30,934 bases of DNA from NCBI RefSeq assembly GCF_000485595.1, contig NW_014577537.1:1-30934 (forward strand), in the 5' to 3' direction. Position numbers and translations under genes: made by a program. The DNA is from Priapulus caudatus. Its lineage: Eukaryota > Priapulida > Priapulimorpha > Priapulimorphida > Priapulidae. Numbering within the stretch: the first letter of the stretch is position 1; each line of letters begins with the position of its first letter. A model generated the notes under the pieces. It saw nothing but the letters and a program-made list of their open reading frames with translations, was not told the origin of the DNA and made no database searches. This document shows, piece by piece, positions 8,500-17,968 of this stretch.

Positions 8500-9960
8500 C
8501 ATACGCCTTAAAAACATCATCCCTAACAAATGCAGGAATATTTCCACGGTCTTTAATTATTTGTCCCCGCATTAATACAATATATTAGTGAACATTATTG
8601 AAGAGTAGACACTTAACACACAGATCTGAATGGGTATAACGACAGAAGCTGAAGCCGTAGCGTATAATTTCAATTGGGCAAGAAGTCGGGTGACAGATGA
8701 AGCGTGTTGTCCATAACTGGGTGTACAGTCAGGTTAAACATAAGATTTGGGTTTTAATACAGCCGGGGGGGGATATGGAATGGCGTATACTCTGTAAAAA
8801 CCAACGGCACATCACTTCCACTGTTACCGCCACACACTGACCGGCCGATACATAAAACACCGAAACGGACTCAATTTGTTTCACCTTTATTATGTTCAAT
8901 TACTTGCCTGCTCACATTATAAAACCATTACATCTCGTTCGGTTTACCGCACTATAGGTATCATTGGATATACACAAGCTAGACAAGATAAAACATAGAA
9001 ATGATACAACTTTTGCACTTTAATATGAATTCCAGCTGAGTTTATATACAGTGTATGTCTCAAAATTCGTGTAATTAAACATTCTTTGCGTTAATTTCAC
9101 TTTCAATTCGGATTTTTTAAACCTTCGTGTGACACATCGCGATCACAAATATTTTCACGGCTAAGATTCGAAGATTCGGCTACAATTAGACGTAATTTCC
9201 CCCGGGAGTGAGAAAAACATTATTCCCACATCACTCACAAAAACACTGCGACTTACAAAAAATAGACCAGCTAGTCTATCTATATGTGTAAAGCGGTAGA
9301 GAAGCGGCAGAGAGAAATGCAATCGACACGGAAACAGACTGCAGTTCACGCTGAATATTGGCTGTAATATTTACAAAGGTTCCAAATACAAGTACAGTAG
9401 GATCTTTCCCGGACACCACCGACTTTCTTTTACTGCAGGCTTATGCAGATGCGGCACAACAGTACACGTACACGACACGAACATAATAACTGGATAATAA
9501 TACATTCACTGCGTTTTACTAGTTGGTACATATATTTCACGTTTCATCTATATGCAGAATCAACGGTCTTAATGCTACTATAAAGACGAGGGCATGTGCA
9601 TGAGTCTAGCCCCCCGAATTCCGATTCCTAGATTTTGATTCGAATTATAGATTCCGGGGACATTCGTGAGTAGAACAACACTCAACTTCTTCTGGTACAA
9701 AAATTACACGCGTGCATGCGTGCGTGCATGCGTGTACATCAATGCTCGTTGAATGGTAAACACACGCAACGCAGTGGCTGTGTGATTCATGATGAGAGTT
9801 TCGTGGACATTACGAGTGCCTAAAGTAGTCGGTAGCAAGTCTACCAGCATTCGGATAAAAAAAACTCGTTTGTGTGTGCGTGTGCGCACGCGTGAGTGTG
9901 TGGATACATGTCTACATGCGTGCGTAGGAGCGTGCGTGTGTGTGTCTCAACCACCAGCTT
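8500..9960. other. Intergenic stretch, no gene recognised
   Basis: AT-rich single-copy-looking DNA. Only short alternating tracts stand out, GTGCATGCGTGCGTGCATGC at about 9713-9732 and GTGTGCGTGTGCGCACGCG at about 9874-9892, both with Z-DNA potential. Confidence 0.5.
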
Positions 9961-10213
9961 AAGCATGCATTTGCTCTATGGCTATGCACAATAGCAATGC
10001 AACGTTAACTTGCATACGATGTGAGCAGCGTGGCCGATGGCAGTGCATCTGCAACTGGGCTCCACAAACATCGCTACTCTGTAAACAAGGCCAGCATGGC
10101 TAACACGACTCGCCTATGTAGATTCAGTCGTTTTACAATTCGCGAGCGCAAAAATATGTGCGCAAACGTTTACAACGTCGAGTCAACACGCACGCAACAC
10201 AGCACATGCAACC

Positions 10214-10270
10214 GTCGCAATTTACCGTTTCGCTGCCACAATTTACCACGGCGCCGCCGCAATTTACCAT
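10214..10270. repeat. Three short direct repeats with core AATTTACC
   Basis: CGCAATTTACC, CACAATTTACC and CGCAATTTACC spaced about 24 bp apart in a region 3' of NHP2. The overlapping plus-strand ORFs (10021-10448) have no recognisable similarity. Confidence 0.6.
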
Positions 10271-10519
10271 CGCACACCACTGCATATATAATACCATCGC
10301 ACCATCAACTTATCCTTGCATTATTTCAATCTACCAACACGCTATGTACCTGAAGATTGCGCCGCTGCATCGCAATTCATCACTGCACCATCATGACTTG
10401 CGCGACATTCGAGAAACACTGGGTGCTGGGACGCGTCTAATTATATAAAGCTGCGCAGTGACACCGAAGAAACGCCAGCATCCTAGCTCACCACGGCCCA
10501 CGACAACGGAAGTCGAACC

Positions 10520-10618
10520 AACCGGGCAGGGTCACGGGGTCACAGCGGGGTCACGATGCTGGCGGGGTCACAGGCGATGTCACGATGCTGGCGGGTCAGG
10601 GGTCGCGGAGGGGTCGCG
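10520..10618. repeat. GGGTCA-rich short tandem repeat 3' of NHP2
   Basis: At least five GGGTCA half-sites on plus within about 95 bp. They sit partly in a repeated unit containing CACGATGCTGGCGGGGTCA. It lies immediately downstream of the NHP2 stop codon, so it is part of the NHP2 3' UTR or flank on the opposite strand. Confidence 0.7.
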
Positions 10619-10625
10619 GGTGACA

Positions 10626-10757
10626 TCACAGCTCGATGGACGACGGCAGTGCCTTCAGTTCGTTGGAGCATTCATCCCAGGCGTCCGTGTAGTCGTCGTG
10701 TTTGTTCACCATCACCATGCACGTCGGCCGCTTCGAGCCGCCGGCCGCTCCCAGATC
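10626..10757 (-). CDS. NHP2: NHP2 terminal coding exon
   Basis: 43 codons plus TGA. Acceptor ACGTTTCAG before GATCTGGG, entering in phase 0. It encodes [17 protein letters not shown] and a short acidic C-terminal helix. No obvious AATAAA was found just downstream on minus. Confidence 0.92.
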   Translation of the reverse strand, partial: DLGAAGGSKRPTCMVMVNKHDDYTDAWDECSNELKALPSSIEL

Positions 10758-13458
10758 CTGAAACGTTACAGGTAACGAGGCGCGTGAAAAAAAGGGGCGT
10801 CATGCTCTTTTTTTTCGAGTGTAGGGCAAGCAGGGGCTGAAAATAGGGCAAGGCCGAGGTCTGGGACCTGCCGATTTCATGCTCGGACTTTCGAAATTTC
10901 CAAGCAGAAAGTCCGTCGGACTTATCAATACTTTACAGTACTCCACTTTCATCAAATAAAACATCATTAAACCATTGCAAATAGCGAAGAAATAAAGCGA
11001 AAGTAGATAGATTTTTGGTCAGTCGACATCTAGTATCATATTTAATATTCACAATGAAACATTCCAAGTATAAGAGTCAAATTTACCGAAAATCTGATCG
11101 AAGTTACCCGTACTGATAGAGTATGCTGCAAGCATGGTTGTTTATAATGGAAGTTAACGCGAATGCGCGCGCAGTTTAAGCATAAACTCGTCGCCCGTGC
11201 GAGTAACTCGGAATGCCTGTAGACGACGCGTGTAGTGCACGAGATTCAGTAAAGTGAGAGAGAGGGAAAAGTAGGCAATGCAAACCATGCAAAACTACAC
11301 CCAGGGGGCTATTGTTAAAAGAGCAAGGCTTTTTTACATGTTGCCTTGGATATAAATATAAGTGTAAGTTTTAGGATAGCAAGATTTTTGGCAAACAATC
11401 CTCTTCCAAGGAGGGGTATCCCAGCATTTCCTTTTAGGGAACACGATCACACATCACAGAGCTCCCAAGCATAAGTTAGGAGCACTGTTTTTTGCATTCC
11501 TAGCTTTTATTTCATTTTATCAACATCATTTAAGATAACCAACTTTATATTTTAGCTAATTTGTTTACATTTTACAGTGAAAATCAGCCAGGAAATAAAC
11601 AGAAAGTTGGTTACAAAACAAAACACAGATACGTTTAACAGTTTTAACAGGCCTTTTAATTGGTTAGGAAGTAGTCAGGACAACGCATTTGTTGACTCAC
11701 TCACTGGCATGTGGCGCAGTAACCGGCAAAATGGCTGTTGATGTTTCAGCAGGTTTTGTGACAGTGTTATTAACAGGCAGTAGAATACTCCATAAATCCC
11801 AATTGATGTTGAAGATAATGCAGGCAATTCCTTTCTAGCTAGTTTATTTGATGTTGATGATTAGTTTTTCAATCAGTATTTCATGTACTATTGATTATTT
11901 CATATAATTATTTAAGTATTTTTATACTTAGTAGTAACTATGTCTAGGAGTGTGAATCAGATTAAGGAAGACTGTTTATAACACCCCTCGGTTTTTCAAA
12001 CAAGGAAGCCTAGTTATCCAGGCCACTTACCTTTTAGAGAGGGATACATACACTACGTGAAATTAATGGGGATGGAACAGAAGCACACCAGGCAGGGCAC
12101 TCACGGCACTAGGCCGCGTTAAAATTGCACGTTGAAAGATGGCTTGCCAAAGCTGAATTAATGTTACTATTATTGAGATTCGCTCAAATCTGTTTGTCGT
12201 CAGATAAAGCCGGCGTAATAACGATCGTACTAACACTCCTCGCGGGGTACGGAGTCAGCAGCTCGCGTGATTTTCACTCACCTCCTTAGACGGCACGTAG
12301 CAGTAGGGAATGCCCGCCTCCTCACAAACCAACGGCATGTGACAGAGCACGTCTATCGGGAGCGTGTCACCAGCAAATATCACCAACCTGTAAACATTCG
12401 TACACGGCGATGTGAAAGACCGTGCAGCTAAGGGACTCGCGAGTGTCTAATCCACAACAAACACACTCACTCACTCACTCACTCACGCACGCCCGCATGC
12501 AAAATATGTTGAATGATAGACAACAAAACGAACGGCAGCAATTTTTCACGTGGAATTTCACGCAGTGAAGCTATAACTTTGATTGACCTTGAAAGCAAAA
12601 CGCGACCGCGAGACTTCTCCTAGTCGTGACGCAAGAAAGCTGTGCACATGTGGGAGGGGTGAAATAATGCAGAGTGACAGCACGCACGCATGCATATTGG
12701 ATATCCTCCACGTTGCTCTAGCACTGACAGCGATGCACGACTGCATGGAAACGCAGTGTGCGATGAAAGCCTCAAGTGCTTACTAATTCTACTCATGTGC
12801 AAGATTAGAAATCCGGGGACTCGGCTTACTTGACCTATCTGCCTGGTGTGATTGACAGGCAGCTCAAGCAAATCAGTATTGCTATATGAGATTTTAAAGA
12901 CAATGCTCAGCGAGGAAGTGTTGCAGAGCCGACATAGCACAAACTTGGCTCTGATAGTCAGCCTTGCCCGGTGCAAGTGATAATAAACAGCAAGTTAGTA
13001 GCATTTTACACCCAAATATATGTCAACAAGACATTCAGAGGAAACTGCAGCAAGTAAGGAAGTCAACCACGGTAAGTAAGCAGGAGAACCACAGTAAGAC
13101 AAGTGAGGAGGGCAACTATGGCAAGCAAGGAGGGCAACTATGGCAAGTAAGGAGAGCAACTATGGCAAATAAGGACAACTATGGCAAGTAAGGAGGGCAA
13201 CTATGGCAAATAAGGACAACTATGGCAAGTAAGGAGGGCAGCCACAGAACGTAAGGGAAATTACAGCAATTAAGGAGGGTGACGACAGCAGTAGGTCGCA
13301 ACAAGGCACAGCCGTTGGCGGCGTGCACGAAAATTTACACCTCGCTATAGCAATCGACCGAACTACAACAAATATATCATGCTGTTACCCTCGTTCTCCT
13401 TTTCGCACAAACTTCTGGACTTCTCTCACTCCCCGCCGAAGCTTCTTGTTCTTCTGGG
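10626..13458 (-). CDS. NHP2: NHP2, H/ACA ribonucleoprotein subunit (5'-partial, last three exons)
   Basis: NHP2 is the L7Ae-family protein of H/ACA snoRNPs. It acts in nucleoli and Cajal bodies with dyskerin, NOP10 and GAR1 in rRNA and snRNA pseudouridylation and is part of vertebrate telomerase RNP. Three minus-strand exons, 13389-13458, 12282-12387 and 10626-10757, join in phase to give about 101 residues. They include [49 protein letters not shown] and [11 protein letters not shown], collinear with the C-terminal two thirds of known NHP2. The GDTLP and VPSKxDLG blocks distinguish it from SNU13 and ribosomal eL8. About 50 N-terminal residues are missing. I could not find the first exon between 13459 and 17600, so it may be beyond a gap or too diverged to see. 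Confidence 0.93.
10758..12281 (-). other. NHP2 intron between the last two visible exons
   Basis: Bounded by GAG|GTGAGT (donor read on minus) and TTTCAG. AT-rich; no mobile element or nested gene recognised by eye. Confidence 0.8.
12282..12387 (-). CDS. NHP2: NHP2 internal exon
   Basis: One base completing a Gly codon plus 35 codons: [14 protein letters not shown].., VPSKE at the end. Acceptor GTTTACAG and donor GTGAGT on the minus strand. This is the L7Ae core (strands and helices around the kink-turn-binding face). Confidence 0.93.
12388..13388 (-). other. NHP2 intron with (CACT)n and a 22-bp minisatellite
   Basis: Contains a CACT microsatellite at 12462-12485 and a minisatellite at about 13040-13280. 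The small ORFs at 12558-12976 show no family similarity. Confidence 0.75.
13040..13280. repeat. About 22-bp minisatellite in NHP2 intron
   Basis: Units of the type GCAACTATGGCAAGTAAGGA, with two alternating variants (GTAAGGAGG and ATAAGGACA) forming a higher-order pattern. About nine to ten units, becoming degenerate at both ends. Confidence 0.85.
13389..13458 (-). CDS. NHP2: NHP2 exon (first one visible)
   Basis: 70 bp: two bases completing a codon, 22 codons ([20 protein letters not shown]..), two bases of a Gly codon. Acceptor ACTTCCACAG and donor GG|GTAACA on the minus strand. The incoming phase 1 fits an Ala codon, as in vertebrate NHP2. Confidence 0.9.
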
Positions 13459-13996
13459 CTGTGGAAGTAAAATTATCTGATTAGCATACCTCTCCAGTCT
13501 TGCCCGGTGAAACAGATCACAGCATAGATACGTATAGAGAATAACCTCACGAATATTAATCTTCAAAGTGCATGGTATTGTAATATAGGAGAGAGTCAAG
13601 GTTGATTAAATTTCTAGATCAACACTGCAGATTGCAGTAGAAAATGTTTTAAATTCTAGGCCAACTTAAGATGGAAGAGTTCAAATACGGAATTACAGAT
13701 ACCAAACAAGTGCCGCAGAGCGACAGCGCTCACTGACGTGTACTGTAGCCAGTATTCTTCTGATAAACTCACTGGCAACCGAATCAAGTGCGCTCTCTCC
13801 TGCCACCGCGTTCGCGCTCAAGAGCATATTCTAGGATACTGCTAATACAGATCTAAAATCTATGAATGGCTTTGCTATACCTACTGGTAGTACAGTAATA
13901 AAGATACAGCTGTGTAACTTTAATAACTTCGCTATACTTAACATGTTATCATGGATATGCGGTCGAGCCATGAGCGTATGTGGTGGGGCGTGGCGG

Positions 13997-14036
13997 NACA
14001 CACACACACACACACACACAACACACACACACACAG
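13997..14036. repeat. (CA)n microsatellite next to an undetermined base (N)
   Basis: CA dinucleotides at 13998-14035 directly after N at 13997. The single N marks a consensus ambiguity or a collapsed gap, so the repeat length is unreliable. Confidence 0.95.
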
Positions 14037-15257
14037 AGTAAGCCATCTACTACCAACACCCCATATTATTGATTGTGTTGTGCCAAACTGCATGCAGTGC
14101 CCTTCCCACACTCAGGATAATACCACTGCCACAATGCTAGCACTATATTTTAAAGTGGGCGGAGCTCCGGGAAATCCAGCAATGGCAATCCAACGCCGCG
14201 AAAGTCGCCGTCGACAAAACATTAGGAAATTTCTATGATTTGCATGTTTGTTGGTGGACAAATTTAGATGTTTTAAGTTGAATACGCACAAATGTATCAA
14301 AGACAATGTTCGAGATTAGGTATATTGGCAATCATCCCAGAATTCATTATAAATACATGAACTTAGTTTAGTAAACAGCGTAAATGATTTGAAAGTAGTA
14401 GTAAATGGGCGCAAATTTCTCATAAAACAATGGTAGGATTTTTAATAGCTTTTATAAGTACACACCGTATTACATAGGACAGGAGTAACGGGGTCGCTGT
14501 AAAACTTATAGTAAAAAAGCGTAAGAAATTCTTACGGAAATCAGCTTGTGGCAGTGGTAGAATTGAGCCAGAGCGAGAGCGCCATCTGTCGTGGAGTTTG
14601 GTGTTGTGCCTGTCATTCGTCAAAAGTCGGCCACGTGGTTTATGATCACGGCTGCAACGTTGTGAATGTCAGCCTGTCTGATATTCAGAACTGTAAACTG
14701 TATTCTGATTGGCTGCTCATGCCTTGTAATCCAATGAAAAACGGGCTTACTCTATACTCACTAATCCAATCGGTGGTTACGGAAATGATCAAGTAGCTTT
14801 ATTTAGGTCACGGGTGGTTTCTCAGAAATGAGTGACAAAGTGAAAGCACTAATGTTACTCATACGTTGACGAATACTACAGTAAATTGTACTCCAAGTTT
14901 CTATACATTTATGCATACTGGGACGAATGCTAGGGCCATAATAAAAATATTGTTTGTTTGCCCTCACCCGACCGACCCGCCAAAAAGGGGCAGACTAAAA
15001 AATTTTTATTGATCTTTCCCATTCTTTTTTTTACAAATTGTATCCCTGTATAAATCTGTAGGCAATACATTATATGTACTTAAAGCAAAACAAACATTCA
15101 ACATAACAGATATCTCCACACAGGGGTCGAAATTTAGCGGTATCCTGATATCCGCGCGATAGTAGATTCTTGTGTTGGATACCAGATTTCAATGCTTGGT
15201 TATCCCGCTGGGATAGTAAAAAAAAATCGTCAAAATCGGGATGTGTATACATTGTAT

Positions 15258-15304
15258 CAGGAGTAAGATAATATAGGATATTATCCTATATTATCTTACT
15301 CCTG
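15258..15304. mobile_element. 47-bp perfect palindrome with flanking target duplication
   Basis: CAGGAGTAAGATAATATAGG.. with 23-nt arms and a one-base centre. It is flanked by direct repeats ATTGTAT (15251-15257 and 15305-15311); the repeat extends to nine bases, ATTGTATCA, if CA of the left arm is counted. This is a tiny foldback insertion. Confidence 0.8.
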
Positions 15305-16163
15305 ATTGTATCAAACGAACCAGACAATGCATCTAGACAATATGTCTGCAGTGTACTTGTCTGTGCATATCTGTGAATCTGTTTTCATGTTTTTATATAT
15401 AATAATTACATTACATATTAATAATACCATTGACACACCGAACTTTCAATGCGCATTGATTCGCTTCCACGTGGTTAAGTACAAACCAGATACGGTTGTA
15501 ATACGCATCAATGCACATTATTTTCAGTCCACATACGTAGGTAGATTGAGCAGTTCGCTTAAGGTTCGATTCAGTTCTGTTTGGCGGTGTGTCAACGAAC
15601 ACGGTTCTGTTCAGTTTGGGATTAGTCACATGATGAAATCACATGGTCTTCTCGTAAAGATCTCGTTGAAAATACCCAGAATGCACCTCGCTATGATGTC
15701 AGGATTTGGAATCTCCTTTTCGCGAACCGTTCTGATCCGTATTCGGTATCGCATTGGTACAGTACTACTACTAGTATTAAATCTCCAGTGTGAATGACAA
15801 AGCCACTGGCACTACTCTACAGCATATTATGGGAAAGTAGCATACCAACAATTCTTTAGAATTGCGTTATATAATTACCTTACTACCATCAGCTAAGTAT
15901 ATAGCAGACTAGGGTATGCCAACAAGTATGCCATCACTCTACTGAGTACTCCACTACTACAAGTACAATGACCACACACAACTTAGTACAGCCCATCACA
16001 CAGAGTTGACTAAATTAATGTCGTTCTCTACTCCCTACTGATCCAGGGATCCAATCCCCACTGGCAGGACTGGTAGTAGTACTTAGCGCTAAATATACTC
16101 ACTGACCGCAGTTGGACCGATTTAGGACCCAAGTGCGTGAAGAATAATGCGTACGGTACACCT

Positions 16164-16883
16164 CAGATACAATAATGTAACCCAACTAGAGTAGGGTTAC
16201 AACGCAAGCCTATTCTTTTCTTTGGAGGAGCCCCTGAGTTATTCACTCAGGGCGGTTTTGTGGTGCGTTTTTCGAGACTAGAACTTCAAAACTGGGTTTA
16301 TTCTAAACACGAACCTTTCGCCGCTATCCTGGAACTTATTATGTATCACAATACTCTGTATTAAACTAATATAACCTGTTACAAAATTTCGAAGCGACGA
16401 GCGGCGATATTTCGAGCGCCATTTCTGTTGACCTGTGACATACGCATTCCCAATGCGCATAGCATTCGGCTAACTTCGGCAGCTGTGTTGCCAGACATGC
16501 TGGCTCTGGTGATGTCATGACTGGCAGCAGGCATCCCATGATGCATTCGATCTTGGAGCCAAAGTTAGCCGAATGCTATGCGCATTGGGAATGCGTACGT
16601 CACAGGTACACAGAAATGGTGCTTGAAATATCGCCGCTCGTCGCTTCGAAATTTTGTAACAGGTTACATTAGTTTAATACATACACTACAGAGTATTGCG
16701 ATACATAGTAAGTTCCAGGATAGCAGAGAAAGGTTCGTGTTTAGAATAAACCCAGTTTGGAAGTTCTAGTCTCGAAAAACGCACCACAAAACCGCCCTGA
16801 GTGAATCGCTCAGAGGCTCCGCCAAAGAAAAGAATAGGCTCGCGTTGTAACCCTACTCTAGTTGGGTTACATTATTGTATCTA
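16164..16883. mobile_element. 720-bp long-palindrome foldback element
   Basis: Two arms of about 300 bp (16164-16470 and 16563-16883) are inverted copies, separated by about 90 bp. The outer ends are CAGATACAATAATGTAACCC and its complement, the same termini as the small MITEs at 18200 and 18549. Each arm carries the same 60-63 residue ORF starting MRIGNAYVTG, pointing outward. That ORF is a mirror of the palindrome and probably not a gene. No target duplication is evident, perhaps because another element abuts the right end. Confidence 0.9.
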
Positions 16884-16886
16884 GGC

Positions 16887-17185
16887 GTGACCGGTGCAAA
16901 TCCACTTTAGGCACCTTAGGTATCACGAAGTGATGCACAGATTTCTGTGTATCACCAACTGATGCACAGACTTTCCGTATATCAAGGAATGATGCAAAAA
17001 CCCTAACCCTAACAAACTTCGTGATACCTAAGGTTAATTATCCTTTATGACATAGGGTTAGGGTTAAGGTTTTTGCATCATTCCTTGATATACGGAAAGT
17101 CTGTGCATCAGATACACAGAAATCTGTGCATCACTTCGTGATACCTAAGGCTAAGGTGCCTAAAGTGGATTTGCGCCGGTGTGAC
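16887..17185. mobile_element. 299-bp foldback element with internal telomere-like repeats
   Basis: Arms of about 120 bp. The ends GTGACCGGTGCAAATCC and GTCACACCGGCGCAAATCC (right end reverse-complemented) match apart from small indels. Around the centre lie CCCTAACCCTAAC (about 17000) and TAGGGTTAGGG (about 17054), in opposite orientation. Arms contain repeated TGATGCACAGA words. It lies 3 bp from the 720-bp foldback and about 345 bp upstream of the PM20D2 TATA-like box. Confidence 0.88.
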
Positions 17186-17530
17186 CTACGACCTATGTCT
17201 GTACAATTTACAAATCGTTGTATAAATCGGCTCACTATTGCAACAAATCTTTTATACCGACTGTCTTGCGACATTATTACCAACACGATAACAACGAAAC
17301 AGGTCGTTATCTGTGAATCATATAACACATTGTAATTAATCTTACGATATTGCAATTATACCAGCTTCCAATTTACAAACCATTTAATTTATATCAGCCA
17401 TCAAAACAAGCGAAATCACACAGCCAAATCACTAAAGCGTATGGTCTAACGTAAGATTAACGATAGATGGCGCCACAGGTCCGTCACCAGCTGATGGGGA
17501 AGCACTGGAAGGCGTGTCGTGCACTGATCT

Positions 17531-17538
17531 CTATATAA
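17531..17538 (+). promoter_or_regulatory. TATA-like box upstream of PM20D2
   Basis: CTATATAA about 70 bp before the ATG. An initiator-like TCAGT at 17562 lies about 30 bp downstream, giving a 5' UTR of about 40 nt. A TAGATGGCGCCA (YY1-like) lies at about 17463. Motif evidence only. Confidence 0.4.
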
Positions 17539-17602
17539 CGGATAAGTTTTATTATACAGATCAGTGGTGTCGTGTCATTATTACGAAACAGAATAACTTG
17601 AA

Positions 17603-17968
17603 ATGTCTCTGAAAGAAGGAATCAAAGTCGCATCACAATGCATAGACGCAGAACGCGAGAACTTAAAGGCTTTAAGTTTAGAATTATGGAATAACCCAGA
17701 ACTTGGATTCGAAGAAATCCGAGCCCACAAGCTTGCGACAGATTTTCTAGAACAACGCGGATTCAAGGTGGAACGGGCTTACCACATGCCGACGGCCTTT
17801 CGCGCTGAATTTACAAACGGCGATGGGCCAAATATTTGCATAATATGTGAATATGATGCATTGCCAGAGATTGGGCATGCATGTGGTCACAACCTCATTT
17901 GTGAAGCAGGGATTGCTGCGTCAATTGCCGTTAAATCGGCTTTAGAAGCCAACCACGTTCACGGAAAG
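17603..17968 (+). CDS. PM20D2: PM20D2 exon 1
   Basis: 122 codons from the first in-frame ATG (context TTGAAATGT) to GGAAAG|GTAGTA, phase 0. Carries the N-terminal catalytic half-domain with [14 protein letters not shown]. An upstream in-frame start is not needed: the start fits the family N-terminus. Confidence 0.94.

Larger units (their letters stand above)
13459..16163. other. Intergenic region between NHP2 and PM20D2
   Basis: No convincing exon. It holds a CA repeat with an undetermined base (13997), three CCAAT-type motifs (14705-14770, both orientations) and a 47-bp palindrome (15258-15304). A 163-residue ORF (15306-15797, +) has a hydrophobic stretch but no recognisable family. NHP2's missing 5' exon and promoter should lie here or further right. 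Confidence 0.5.

Noticed and set aside
10021-10448. Overlapping plus-strand ORFs 3' of NHP2
   Set aside because: Two frames open at once across short repeats, no similarity; more likely non-coding flank.
15306-15797. 163-residue plus-strand ORF
   Set aside because: No recognisable family, AT-rich context, no splice structure; length is possible by chance. Kept only as a note in the intergenic entry.
16278-16769. Pair of mirrored ORFs starting MRIGNAYVTG
   Set aside because: They are the two arms of one palindrome read outward; no known transposase or other family.
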